A stretch of 64,000 bases of DNA from Curtobacterium sp. ISL-83 (GTDB lineage Bacteria > Actinomycetota > Actinomycetes > Actinomycetales > Microbacteriaceae), in NCBI RefSeq assembly GCF_018613895.1, contig NZ_JAGGPH010000002.1, forward strand, positions 124,001 to 188,000. The letters are read 5' to 3'. A model generated the notes under the pieces. That model made no database searches. It was not told the DNA's origin and was given only the letters and a program-made list of their open reading frames with translations. This document shows positions 34,230-42,940 of the stretch, in pieces. How positions within the stretch are numbered: position 1 is the stretch's first letter; every line of letters begins with the position of its first letter. The position numbers were made by a program, and so were the translations under genes.

Positions 34230-35066
34230 TCAGACACCACCCGGGTCCACGGCGGCAGCGAGCACGGCCGCGTGCTCCGCGAGCCAGGTCTGCCGACGGA
34301 GGATGACGTCGCCGATGCCCTCGTCCCACATCCGACGCCAGCCGCCGCCCAGCGTCTCCGCACGGTGCTGCATCGACGACCAGGACCGCTCGGCGATCTC
34401 CCGCGAAACCGGGACGATCCTCCTTCGGCTCGCGTCGTCGAGGCCGTAGGCGTCGACCAGCAGCGCACCGCGGGCGACGGGATCGACGGTACCGACCGCC
34501 TCCTGTCGGTCGTCCTCGTGCATCCAGGCGCCCCACCAGAGCAGGAGGTTCGCGACCTCCTCCACGCGCGCCGACGGCCGCGCGAGGTCGAAGTCGATGA
34601 GCGCCGCCGCCTCGCCGTCGCGGAACACGACGTTCTCGGGGGTGACGTCCCGGTGCCCGAGCAGCGTCGGCGGACCCGCGGAGGGCACCGGGGGCGGATC
34701 CGGTGGCCCGGTGCTCGTGGCCCACGCGGGCAGGCCCACCTGTTCGGCGGCGTCGTCGTACCGGCGGAGCAGGCGGGCGACGCTCGCCGCTCGCCGGTCG
34801 TCGCCGACCCAGGTGGGCCACGGCCGGACCGCCACCTCACCCGGGAGGAACGTGAGGACGTCCCGTCCCGCACGATCGGTCCCGAGGTGGCGGGGTGACG
34901 CATCGAACCCCCGCTGCTCGAGGGCCGTCAGGAGCCGACGGACGCGCTCCGAGGCGGGGCCCACCGGACGGCGCACCGTCATGCCCTTCCGCACGATGCC
35001 CTCGGTGACGTCACCGCCGAGGAGCGGGACCTCCGCTTCGCCGGGTTCCTCGTCGGTGAACGTCAT
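34230..35066 (-). CDS. Aminoglycoside phosphotransferase-like small-molecule kinase
   Basis: The 278-residue protein has the Brenner motif LGHRDVTPENVVF (catalytic Asp, metal Asn) followed by ALIDFDLARP, the DxD-type metal site of the APH/choline kinase fold. The N-terminal ATP lobe is diverged (VTEGIVRKGMTVRRPVG). Such proteins phosphorylate aminoglycosides, choline, sugars or macrolides; nothing here fixes the substrate and resistance should not be assumed. It is convergent with the IclR gene and not in an obvious operon. Confidence 0.82.
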   Translation of the reverse strand: MTFTDEEPGEAEVPLLGGDVTEGIVRKGMTVRRPVGPASERVRRLLTALEQRGFDASPRHLGTDRAGRDVLTFLPGEVAVRPWPTWVGDDRRAASVARLLRRYDDAAEQVGLPAWATSTGPPDPPPVPSAGPPTLLGHRDVTPENVVFRDGEAAALIDFDLARPSARVEEVANLLLWWGAWMHEDDRQEAVGTVDPVARGALLVDAYGLDDASRRRIVPVSREIAERSWSSMQHRAETLGGGWRRMWDEGIGDVILRRQTWLAEHAAVLAAAVDPGGV

Positions 35067-35100
35067 GCACTGACGATCCCACGGGAGCGGAGGAGGGGGA

Positions 35101-35835
35101 TCAGTTCGCGGGCCGCGCCGTGAAGTCCGTCACCGCGTGCTGGATGAAGCGAGCAACGTCGTCGGCCTGGGCCATGAACGCCGTGTGCGATCCCTCGATG
35201 GTCTCGGTGTGCGCGTTCATCCGGTCGGCCATGAACTCCTGGAGCTGCGGCGGGATCGAGTTGTCCTCGCTGGAGACGAGGTACCAGGTCGGCGTGCTGT
35301 CCCACCCGCGGACCGTGGCGGCTTCGGTGAACGCGAACGCGGAGAGGGGCCGCTGCGTGGTGAACAGTTCTCGGGCGGTCGTGGCCGACGAGTCGCCGGC
35401 GAAGACCTCGCGGAAGCGCTCCTCCTTGATGTAGAGGTCCGGGCCGCCGGGTGCGCCGGGTGCGTCGTACGGGGTCGGCGCGTTCTCGGTGGCCAGGAGC
35501 GACGCGGGGTAACCCTCCTGGATCGCGAGGCAGTTCTCGCCGACGTCGAGGCTGAACGCAGCGAGGTACACCTGGCCGATGACGTTGGTCAGTCCCGCGG
35601 CCGCGGTCCCCATGACGGCTCCACCGTAGGAGTGGCCCACGAGCACGACGGGGCCCTCGATCGCAGCGACGCGGGTGCGGATCGATTCCGCGTCGGAGGC
35701 GAGGCTCCGCAGGGGGTTCGGGGGAGCGACGACGGAGTACCCGTCGGCCTCGAGACGCGTGATGACCCCGTGGAAGCCGGATGCATCCGCGAACGCTCCG
35801 TGGATCAGGACGATGGTGGGTTTCGTGTCGCTCAT
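35101..35835 (-). CDS. Alpha/beta hydrolase (salicylate esterase/EstC-like)
   Basis: The 244-residue protein has an oxyanion segment LIHGAFADASGFHGV, the nucleophile elbow GHSYGGAVMG (Ser of GxSxG), an acid in VSSEDNSIPP and a histidine in EGSHTAFMAQ, so the catalytic triad is complete. The layout resembles plant methyl-salicylate esterase-like bacterial hydrolases. No signal peptide, so cytoplasmic. Substrate unknown. It is the downstream member of two hydrolase genes on this strand, 93 bases after the other, probably cotranscribed. Confidence 0.88.
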   Translation of the reverse strand: MSDTKPTIVLIHGAFADASGFHGVITRLEADGYSVVAPPNPLRSLASDAESIRTRVAAIEGPVVLVGHSYGGAVMGTAAAGLTNVIGQVYLAAFSLDVGENCLAIQEGYPASLLATENAPTPYDAPGAPGGPDLYIKEERFREVFAGDSSATTARELFTTQRPLSAFAFTEAATVRGWDSTPTWYLVSSEDNSIPPQLQEFMADRMNAHTETIEGSHTAFMAQADDVARFIQHAVTDFTARPAN

Positions 35836-35928
35836 GATGGTGTGCCTTTCGATTCGTGTGGCGGTGTGTGCACTGTCTGCGTGCGCAGCCAGTGGTCCTG
35901 CCGGTGGCAGGGAACTCGGTGTGCCGTC

Positions 35929-36705
35929 TCAGCAGGCGTCGACGAAGCGCTCGATCGCGCCGGCGAGCGCTGCCGGGGTCTCCAGCGGGAGCAGGTGTCC
36001 CGTGTGCGGCAGGACCTCCATCTCGACGGTGGTGAGGAAGGGCACGAGGTTGCTCCGCAGGACGGCAGCGGGTTCGACCTGGTCGTGCTCTCCGGCGATC
36101 ACGAGCGCGGGGACGTCGACGAGTCGCGTCCTGTCGGTGATGTCCTCGGCGATGCCGCGCAGGGGCCACTCGACGCGGGCGGCGTCCGCACCGGCGCGCG
36201 AGTCCTCGAGGACCCGCGCCTTGTGCTCGTCGGACAACGCACTGGCGGTGAGCACCCGGTCACGTGCGGCGATCACGGTCTCGTCCGAATCGTACGCGTG
36301 GGAGAGGTCCGCCCGGTGTGCCGGGGTGACCGCTGCCGCCGGCTGAGCCGGTCCCGGTGCGACCAGCACGATGCCGCGGAGCCAAGCCGGCCGGTTCGAG
36401 GCGACCAACTGGGCCACCTTGCCGCCCATCGAGTGGCCCACCAGGACGTGGTCCCGCACCTGGGCCTCCTCGATCACCGCGACCGTGTCGTCGGCGAGCT
36501 GGTGCAGTGTGTACGGGCCGGGGAGGTCCCGCGACCGGCTCCACCCCCGGAAGTCGATCGACAGGGTGTCCCGTCCGGGGAGGAGGTCGATGACCGGTCC
36601 CCAGGTGCGGGTCGAACCGCCCCAGTAGTGCAGGAACACCAGGGTCGGACCGGTGCCGACGCGGTGCTCGGAGAACGGGAGGACCGGTGCGGGGCTGATG
36701 GTCAC
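35929..36705 (-). CDS. Alpha/beta hydrolase
   Basis: The 258-residue protein shows LVFLHYWGGSTRTWG (oxyanion region), the elbow GHSMGGKVAQ with nucleophile serine, the acid in GEHDQVE and the histidine in HTGHLLPLE; the triad is complete. It is a typical small soluble hydrolase of the epoxide hydrolase/esterase superfamily, unrelated in detail to its neighbour. It diverges from the AraC gene, which may control it. Substrate unknown. Confidence 0.88.
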   Translation of the reverse strand: MTISPAPVLPFSEHRVGTGPTLVFLHYWGGSTRTWGPVIDLLPGRDTLSIDFRGWSRSRDLPGPYTLHQLADDTVAVIEEAQVRDHVLVGHSMGGKVAQLVASNRPAWLRGIVLVAPGPAQPAAAVTPAHRADLSHAYDSDETVIAARDRVLTASALSDEHKARVLEDSRAGADAARVEWPLRGIAEDITDRTRLVDVPALVIAGEHDQVEPAAVLRSNLVPFLTTVEMEVLPHTGHLLPLETPAALAGAIERFVDAC

Positions 36706-36813
36706 GATGCGTCACTTCCTTCGATGGCTCGTGTGGCCGATGGACCAATTCGACCGCGGATCCGGACCTGACACATTCGCGAAAACCGTCGGCTCCTGGT
36801 GGAAACTGGACAC

Positions 36814-37671
36814 ATGACCGCCGTCCGACAACAGACGTACCAACCCCCCGACGCACGTTCTGCCGCCGTCGAGGTCTTCGGGTTCGACCGGCTCCGGCAG
36901 CTCAACGACGGGGGCACGCAGCGGGCGGACTTCCACGTGCTGGCCCTGATCGACGGCGGACACGGACGCGTCACCGTGGACTTCGAGAGCCGCCCGCTCG
37001 CGCCCCGCGACGCCGTCTGGATCACACCCGGTGCCGTCCACCGCTGGGACGACTTCGCGGACCTCACCGGCACCCTGGTGCTGTTCGTCCCGACCGCGCC
37101 GGTCACGGAGGCCACCAAGCGGCTCGCGGCCACCCCAGACCTGGCATCGACGTGGGCCGTGTCCGCCGACGCGTGGCCGTACGTCGATGCCGCCCGCACC
37201 CATCTCGTATTCGAGGACGGCGCCCGCACCGCGGACCCGGCGCTGGCACTGCCGCAGATCCTGCTCTCGGCGCTGATCGCACGGCTGGACCCCCCACGGA
37301 CGGTGCAGATGACCAGCGGTGGGACGTTCGACGCGTTCCAAGCGGCCGTCGAGTCGCACTTCCGGGAGCATCACGACGCCGGCTTCTACGCCCGGGCGCT
37401 GGGGTACGCACCGCGCACGCTCACCCGAGCGGTGCAGCGCGCGACGGGTGGGTCGGCGAAGGCGTACGTCGTCGCCCGGATCGTGCTCGAGAGCAAGCGG
37501 CTCCTCGTGCACGACGCGCTCCCCGCGGCCCAGGTCGCCGCCGAACTCGGCTTCCCCGACGCCTCCGCCTTCTCGCTGTTCTTCCGCACCGCCACGGGAA
37601 CCCCGCCCGCGACGTGGCGGGCGGCGACGGAGGCCCGGGGACGACCACCGTCCAGATCGTCCGACTCCTGA
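36814..37671 (+). CDS. AraC-family transcriptional regulator
   Basis: The 285-residue protein has a cupin-like N-terminal sensing half (HVLALIDGGHGRVTVDFE, ITPGAVHRWDDFAD) and a C-terminal double helix-turn-helix: FYARALGYAPRTLTRAVQRA and AAQVAAELGFPDASAFSLFF. It is divergent from the alpha/beta hydrolase at 36705 across 108 bases, a layout that suggests it controls that gene. An in-frame GTG at 36799 would add five residues; the ATG at 36814 is preferred, though neither has a strong ribosome site. Confidence 0.88.
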   Translation: MTAVRQQTYQPPDARSAAVEVFGFDRLRQLNDGGTQRADFHVLALIDGGHGRVTVDFESRPLAPRDAVWITPGAVHRWDDFADLTGTLVLFVPTAPVTEATKRLAATPDLASTWAVSADAWPYVDAARTHLVFEDGARTADPALALPQILLSALIARLDPPRTVQMTSGGTFDAFQAAVESHFREHHDAGFYARALGYAPRTLTRAVQRATGGSAKAYVVARIVLESKRLLVHDALPAAQVAAELGFPDASAFSLFFRTATGTPPATWRAATEARGRPPSRSSDS

Positions 37672-37707
37672 CGCAGGCCGAGCCCGGGTCGGTCGGCGCG
37701 CTGGGCA

Positions 37708-37805
37708 TGGCCGTCGTCGCGATGCTGGCGCTCGCCTACCCGGTCGTGAACCTCGTGCGCTGGGTGCGGGCGGTGCGACGGTCACGTCGGCGCCCCGCCG
37801 CGTAG
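37708..37805 (+). CDS. Possible small membrane protein (about 32 aa)
   Basis: The only start in this short frame gives MAVVAMLALAYPVVNLVRW followed by a basic tail of arginines: one membrane helix with an intracellular positive end. No ribosome site is visible, so it is weakly supported. It lies just after the AraC gene. Confidence 0.25.
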
Positions 37806-37941
37806 TCCCTCCCGGCTCGAGCACCGGGGGCAGTGGTCGCGACCGCTGCCCCCACAGCGGCGGCCGCGACCCACCGGATTCCCCGTACCGAGATCAATAT
37901 CGCGCTCGACGACCGACGGCGCATCAGCCGCGAGGGTGAAC

Positions 37942-37957
37942 TGTGTCCCGGGACACA
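37942..37957. promoter_or_regulatory. Perfect 16-bp palindrome upstream of the dehydrogenase gene
   Basis: TGTGTCCCGGGACACA is a perfect palindrome 178 bases before the TTG start at 38136, in a 330-base gap that otherwise holds no gene I can support. It is a candidate operator for an unknown regulator. Confidence 0.4.
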
Positions 37958-38135
37958 CGGCGATCGTCCTCGCCGCGCTCCGTCCCGTCGCCACCACCGG
38001 GGACGACCGGGACCGGCGCCGTGCGGGAAGATGAACGGGCGGGACACCGCTGGTGCGCGGGACCCGATCCTCGTGGTCGTCGCGCTCCTCGTCCGCTGGC
38101 GGACGCCCCGACCACCCACCGAACCGGAGGCAACC

Positions 38136-39128
38136 TTGTCCGACCCAACGCAGTACGCCCCCACTCCGCAGGAGCCCCTCGGCTCGGGCTTCGGCGCCCG
38201 CACCACCGCCCTCGAGGCCGTCGACGGCATCGACCTCTCCGGACGCCACGTGATCGTGACCGGCGGCTACTCGGGCCTCGGGATCGAGGTCGTCCGGGCC
38301 CTGCACCATGCCGGCGCGACGATCACCGTGCCCGCTCGTCGACCGGACGCCGCGCGTGCGGCGCTGGACGCCGAAGGGCTGCAGGACGTCCTCGTCGATG
38401 CCCTCGACCTCGCCGACCAGGAGTCCGTGGCGGCCTTCGCCGAGCGGTACGCCGACTCCGGCCGCGGGCTCGACCTACTGATCAACAACGCCGCGGTGAT
38501 GGCCGCACCGCTCTCCCGGGTCGGGCCCGGCTGGGAGAGCCAGTTCGCGACGAACCACCTCGGCCACTACGCGCTCACGAACCGCCTCTGGCCCCTGCTG
38601 GTGGCCTCGTCCGGTGCTCGTGTCGTCGAGCTGTCGTCCAGCGGGCACAAGCTCTCACCGGTCCGGTTCGACGACCTGCACTTCGAGACCGGCTACGACA
38701 AGTGGGCCGCGTACGGCCAGGCGAAGACGGCCAACGCGCTCTTCGCGGTCGAACTCGACGCACGCGGCAGCCGCGACGGCGTCCGAGCGTTCGCCGTGCA
38801 CCCGGGTGGCATCATGACGCCGCTGCAGCGACACCTGCCCCGCGAGGAGATGATCGCCGCCGGTTGGATCGACGCCGACGGCAACGTCGACTCCCGCTTC
38901 AAGACGCCCGAGCAGGGTGCCGCGACCACGGTGTGGGCCGCGACCGCACCGCTGCTCGAGGGGAAGGGCGGCGTCTACCTGGAGGACGTCGACATCGCGT
39001 CGCCGACGGACCCGGACGCGCCGACCGCGCGCGTCCGTGGCGTGGACGCCCACGCCGTCGACCGTGATGCCGCCGCTCGCCTCTGGCAGGTCTCGGCCGA
39101 CCTGACCGGGGTCGACGCGTTCCGCTGA
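38136..39128 (+). CDS. Short-chain dehydrogenase/reductase (330 aa)
   Basis: Rossmann enzyme with the cofactor motif VTGGYSGLGIEVVRAL, NNAAVMAAP after strand 4, SSSGHK with the catalytic serine and the YGQAKTANALF tyrosine/lysine pair (YxxxK). This resembles retinol dehydrogenase/light-dependent oxidoreductase-like SDRs. The TTG at 38136 was chosen because a GGAGG ribosome site ends five bases before it and the product then begins LSDPTQYAPTPQEPLG; longer versions add arginine-rich sequence. Substrate unknown. A strong hairpin follows at 39188. Confidence 0.85.
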   Translation: MSDPTQYAPTPQEPLGSGFGARTTALEAVDGIDLSGRHVIVTGGYSGLGIEVVRALHHAGATITVPARRPDAARAALDAEGLQDVLVDALDLADQESVAAFAERYADSGRGLDLLINNAAVMAAPLSRVGPGWESQFATNHLGHYALTNRLWPLLVASSGARVVELSSSGHKLSPVRFDDLHFETGYDKWAAYGQAKTANALFAVELDARGSRDGVRAFAVHPGGIMTPLQRHLPREEMIAAGWIDADGNVDSRFKTPEQGAATTVWAATAPLLEGKGGVYLEDVDIASPTDPDAPTARVRGVDAHAVDRDAAARLWQVSADLTGVDAFR

Positions 39129-39187
39129 GCGGACCGTCGTCCTGCGACGACTGACGGACCGCGGGACTGACGGAGCGCGAGACTGAC

Positions 39188-39229
39188 GGACTGGAGGCGC
39201 GGTGCGGGCCCGCCCCGCGCCTCCAGTCC
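39188..39229. repeat. Perfect 15-bp hairpin of the GGAGGCGCGG family
   Basis: GGACTGGAGGCGCGG (39188-39202) pairs with CCGCGCCTCCAGTCC (39215-39229); the 12-base loop itself contains the palindrome GCGGGCCCGC. It lies 60 bases after the dehydrogenase stop and 45 before the DinB-like start. Likely a terminator without a T-tract, and a repeat family member. Confidence 0.75.
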
Positions 39230-39273
39230 GCCGATCGGTGGCCCCGACGGCCGGCGCGTGCCATCCTGGGGCC

Positions 39274-39789
39274 GTGGCCCGACCGACCGAGCGCGAGGCG
39301 CTGCTGGCATCGCTGCAGGCGCAGCGCGCCCACGTCCTGAGCGCGATCGACGGACTCGGTGAATCCCAGCTCCGGGGATCGCTGCTCCCGTCCGGGTGGA
39401 CGCCGCTCGGGCTCGTCCGGCACCTGACGATCGACGTCGAACGGTTCTGGTTCCGCGTCGTGGTGGCAGGCGAGCACCTGGCGTTCCCGTCCGACGACGA
39501 GGTGTGGCACGTCCCCGACGACGTGACCAGCGGGGGAGTGCTCGACGCGTACCGGGCGGAGGCGCTCGCCAGCGACGCGATCATCCGGGCCCGGCCCCTG
39601 GAGTCGGAGAGCGCGCGGTGGCCGATGACCGCGTTCCCGGGGACGCCCGACCGCGACCTCCGCGGGACCGTCCTGCACGTCATCACCGAGACGGCGACCC
39701 ACGCGGGGCAGCTCGACGTCGTGCGCGAACTGCTCGACGGGCACCAACACCTGGTGATGACCGATTTCGCCGGCCCGGCTGTCGGTTGA
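39274..39789 (+). CDS. DinB-like four-helix protein (DUF664 type)
   Basis: The 171-residue protein has the metal-binding histidines expected of the DinB/YfiT fold: LVRHLTIDVERFWF and HVITETATHAGQLDVVREL, the latter being the conserved ExxxHxGxxD-like helix. Members are usually thiol-dependent transferases or of unknown role. The GTG at 39274 (VARPTEREALLASLQ) follows a G-rich stretch and starts after the hairpin. It is convergent with the ROK gene, with 40 bases between stops. Confidence 0.82.
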   Translation: MARPTEREALLASLQAQRAHVLSAIDGLGESQLRGSLLPSGWTPLGLVRHLTIDVERFWFRVVVAGEHLAFPSDDEVWHVPDDVTSGGVLDAYRAEALASDAIIRARPLESESARWPMTAFPGTPDRDLRGTVLHVITETATHAGQLDVVRELLDGHQHLVMTDFAGPAVG

Positions 39790-39829
39790 GCGGGCGACCG
39801 GTCGCAGGCGGTCCACTCGTGCTCCGTCG

Positions 39830-41020
39830 TCAGGCGGTGGCGACTCCGAGGGAGACCATCCGGAGGCTCCGCGGTGAGAGCTTCTCCTGCAGCACGGTCG
39901 TCGCGGCACCGATGACCGCAGCGTCGTGGCCGTTGAGGCTCGGACGGACGGTCGTCGATCGGGTGCCGCGGACGAACGCGCGCTCGTCGAGTGCCGACGA
40001 CACCGTCCGGACGTAGATCGTGGCCGCGTCGACGAACGCGCTCCCCGCGAGCACGACCAGGTCGACGTCGAACAGGTTGACGAGCGTCACGACGCCCGTC
40101 GCGAGGTGCTCGGCGCTCGCCTCGATCAGCAGCCGCGCCGCGTCGTCGCCGTGCACCGCGTCACGCGCCAGCTCACCGAACGACCGTCGTGAACCGTCGG
40201 GGGCGGGCTCGGCCCTGGCAGCGACCACCGGTGGCGCGGCGACGAGCTCGAGGCACCCGATGTTCCCGCACGGGCACCGGCCCGCCGTCGGGTCGACGGT
40301 GATGTGCCCGATCTCACCGACGTTCGAACTGATCCCGCGGTAGATCGTGCCGTCGACGACGATCCCGGCGCCGATGCCCACGTCCATGTAGACCGCCGCG
40401 TAGGTGGTGTGGTCGGTCGTCGCGCCGAGCCAGTACTCGCCGAGCGCAGCGGCAGTCGCGTCGTTCTCGAGCTCGCAGGCGATGCCGGTGGCCGCGGTCA
40501 TCGCGCGTCGGATCGGGAAGTCGGCCCAGTGCGGGAGGGACGGGGCACGCCCGATGGTCCCCGCGCGACGGTCGATGGGACCCGGCAGTGCGAGGCCGAT
40601 GCCCACCACGCTCCGCCGGTCGACGGCGAGGTCGTCGAGCAGGTGGTCCACGTCGCGGGCGATGCGCGCGACGGTCAGCTCGGGGTCCTCGTCACCCGCG
40701 CCGTGCACGCGCTGCCGCCCGACCATCTCCCCGGCGAGGTTCGCGACGACGTAGCTGATGCTCTCGCGGCTGATGTGGACGCCGACCCCGAGCCGGGACT
40801 GCGGGTTGACCTCGAGCCAGGTCCGCGGCTTGCCGCCGGTCGGGTCCCCGCGGCCGGTCTCGACGACCAGGCCGTCCCCGATGAGCTCGCGCACCGCGAC
40901 CGAGACGGTCGCCTGGGTGAGTCCGGTGATCTCGGCGAGGTCGACGCGCGTGACCGGTCCCGACGACCGGATCAGGTCGAGGAGGACGCCGCGCGAGGAG
41001 GGACGTGGTGCGGGGGGCAT
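39830..41020 (-). CDS. ROK-family transcriptional repressor
   Basis: The 396-residue protein has an N-terminal winged helix (RVDLAEITGLTQATVSVAV) and a ROK sugar-kinase-like body with the zinc motif CPCGNIGCLE, preceded by NVGEIGHITVDP, and a degenerate ATP site (VYMDVGIGAGIVVDG). This layout is that of NagC/XylR repressors whose ligand is usually a sugar. It diverges from the ABC-transporter operon, across an intergenic region containing a promoter with an overlapping inverted repeat. Probable repressor of mannoside uptake; the ligand is inferred. Confidence 0.9.
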   Translation of the reverse strand: MPPAPRPSSRGVLLDLIRSSGPVTRVDLAEITGLTQATVSVAVRELIGDGLVVETGRGDPTGGKPRTWLEVNPQSRLGVGVHISRESISYVVANLAGEMVGRQRVHGAGDEDPELTVARIARDVDHLLDDLAVDRRSVVGIGLALPGPIDRRAGTIGRAPSLPHWADFPIRRAMTAATGIACELENDATAAALGEYWLGATTDHTTYAAVYMDVGIGAGIVVDGTIYRGISSNVGEIGHITVDPTAGRCPCGNIGCLELVAAPPVVAARAEPAPDGSRRSFGELARDAVHGDDAARLLIEASAEHLATGVVTLVNLFDVDLVVLAGSAFVDAATIYVRTVSSALDERAFVRGTRSTTVRPSLNGHDAAVIGAATTVLQEKLSPRSLRMVSLGVATA

Positions 41021-41131
41021 GGCGGCAGCGTACGTCAGCGCAGACCCGGTCGGGCCGGCTCGCTGCCCCGCCGCGCGGACTCGGGGTGCGTGGTCACATC
41101 CGAACCGTACCGGCGGCAGCGGATTTGCGCA

Positions 41132-41169
41132 CCTTTCTTGACTCGCCAATTTTAGTGGTCTAAGAAAGG
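41132..41169 (+). promoter_or_regulatory. Promoter of the ABC-transporter operon overlapped by an inverted repeat
   Basis: TTGACT (-35, 41138-41143), a 17-base spacer and TAAGAA (-10, 41161-41166) form a good sigma-70-type promoter. The arms CCTTTCTT (41132-41139) and AAGAAAGG (41162-41169) are exact inverted copies that cover both boxes, which suits a repressor operator, probably for the divergent ROK protein. Confidence 0.65.
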
Positions 41170-41218
41170 CATGCGACACCGGCCACACCGACGTGCCGGT
41201 CGACATGGAAGGTCAACG

Positions 41219-42907
41219 ATGCTCTTTTCATCCCTCCGCCGACGGACCCGCCTCGGGCTCGCCGCGACCGGGGTCGCGGCCGTTGCCGCACTCGCACTGA
41301 GCGGCTGCTCCGGGTCGTCAACCGCGTCCGGCTCCTCGTCCGTCACGGTGTTCAACGGGGCGACGGGCACCATCGCCGAGAACTGGAACCCGTTCTCGCC
41401 GAGTGCGCTCCAGCCGACGCTCGGGGTCATCTACGAGCCCTTGTACTACTACAACCTCGCATCCACGTCGAAGCCGAAGCCGGAACTGGCGACCGGGTTC
41501 TCGTGGAACAGCGCCGGCACGCAACTGACGATCACGACGCGCAAGGGCGCCAAGTGGTCGGACGGGACGCCCTTCACCGCGAAGGACGTGGCGTACACGT
41601 TCAACCTCATCCACAGCACGCCGGCGCTCAACACGAGCGGCCTGAACGCCACGGCCAAGGCGACGAGCGACGACACCGCGGTGCTGACGTTCCCGACCAA
41701 GTCGTTCACGCAGGAGCCGCAGGTGCTCGGCAACCAGGCGATCATCCCCGAGCACATCTGGTCGAAGGTGAAGAGCCCGACGACCACGATCAACGCCAAG
41801 CCGGTCGGGACGGGCCCGTACGCGCTGAAGTCCTTCAACTCGGAGAGCTACGTCCTCCAGAAGAACCCGCACTACTGGGAGCCCGGCAAGCCGAAGGTGG
41901 ACACGGTCCGCTACATCTCGCTGTCCAACGCGGACGCCGCGAGTGCAGCGCTGCTGTCCGGCAAGGTCGACTGGATGAGCTCCTTCCTGCCGAACCTGAA
42001 GCAGCTCGTCGGCAACCACAAGGACATCGCGTACGTGAACACGCCCGCGCTGACCACGTCGCTGTTCGCGTGCTCGAACGCCTCGCTCGGGTGCACCGGC
42101 CCGCAGACCGACCCGGCCGTCCGCCAGGCGATCTACCAGGCCATCGACCGCACGCAGCTGAACAAGCTCGCGGGCGGCGGTTTCGCCGCACCGGGTTCCC
42201 CGACGATGCTCCTGCCGGACCGGGACAAGTCCTGGATCGCGAAGAGCGACGACGTCACCATCCCGCAGACCGCGCAGGCGTCGAAGGCCGAGCAGACCCT
42301 CCAGGCCGCCGGGTACACCAAGGGCGGCGACGGGATCTACGAGAAGGGCGGCAAGCCGATCAGCCTCACGGTGCAGGTCGTCGCCGGGTACAGCGACTAC
42401 ATCGCCGCGATCCAGGTCATGCAGACCGAACTGAAGAAGGTCGGCATCGAGCTCAAGTCGACGCAGCTGTCCTACAACGAGTGGAACAGCAACGAGACCA
42501 AGGGCCAGTACCAGCTGACGATGGACTCGATCGGCCTCGGCCCGTCGTCGAACCCGTTCACCACGTACAACCCGCGGTACTCGAGCGGCTCGACCGTCAA
42601 GGTCGGCCAGGCAGCACCCTCGGGCGGCAACTACGCGCGGTACTCCAACCCGGCGGTGGACGCAGCGATCAAGGCCGCGGCCGCGACCAAGGACGTCAGC
42701 ACCCAGAAGGCGCAGTACGCCACGGTGCAGCAGCACATCGTGCAGGACCTGCCGTACATCCCGGTCTACGTGAACTCCACGCTGACCGAGTTCAACACGG
42801 CGCGCGCCACCGGTTGGCCGACGAACGACGACAAGTACGCGTTCCCGGCCTCGTGGAAGAGCTGGGACAACGGCATCGTGCTGAAGAACCTCACGCCGAA
42901 GAAGTAA
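41219..42907 (+). CDS. ABC transporter substrate-binding lipoprotein (peptide/oligosaccharide type)
   Basis: SBP family 5 protein of 562 residues with a signal peptide and lipobox LALSGC near residue 29. Characteristic regions: IAENWNPFSPSALQPTLGVIYEPL, LTITTRKGAKWSDGTPFTAKDVAYTF, PVGTGPYALKSF and QNPHYW-like KNPHYWEPGKPKV. The family binds peptides, but several members in actinobacteria and Thermotoga bind mannan or xylan oligosaccharides. Here the linked beta-mannosidase points to oligosaccharides. A GGAAGG ribosome site precedes the ATG at 41219. Confidence 0.9.
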   Translation: MLFSSLRRRTRLGLAATGVAAVAALALSGCSGSSTASGSSSVTVFNGATGTIAENWNPFSPSALQPTLGVIYEPLYYYNLASTSKPKPELATGFSWNSAGTQLTITTRKGAKWSDGTPFTAKDVAYTFNLIHSTPALNTSGLNATAKATSDDTAVLTFPTKSFTQEPQVLGNQAIIPEHIWSKVKSPTTTINAKPVGTGPYALKSFNSESYVLQKNPHYWEPGKPKVDTVRYISLSNADAASAALLSGKVDWMSSFLPNLKQLVGNHKDIAYVNTPALTTSLFACSNASLGCTGPQTDPAVRQAIYQAIDRTQLNKLAGGGFAAPGSPTMLLPDRDKSWIAKSDDVTIPQTAQASKAEQTLQAAGYTKGGDGIYEKGGKPISLTVQVVAGYSDYIAAIQVMQTELKKVGIELKSTQLSYNEWNSNETKGQYQLTMDSIGLGPSSNPFTTYNPRYSSGSTVKVGQAAPSGGNYARYSNPAVDAAIKAAAATKDVSTQKAQYATVQQHIVQDLPYIPVYVNSTLTEFNTARATGWPTNDDKYAFPASWKSWDNGIVLKNLTPKK

Positions 42908-42940
42908 CGGCACCGGTACCGAGGAGCGGATCGAACAACC

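Noticed and set aside
34230..35066. Antibiotic-resistance aminoglycoside phosphotransferase
   Set aside because: The Brenner motif only shows the kinase fold; the N-terminal lobe is diverged, so resistance cannot be claimed.
37152..37805. 217-codon frame overlapping the AraC gene
   Set aside because: Mostly an out-of-frame shadow of AraC; only its last 32 codons might be a small membrane protein, listed with low confidence.
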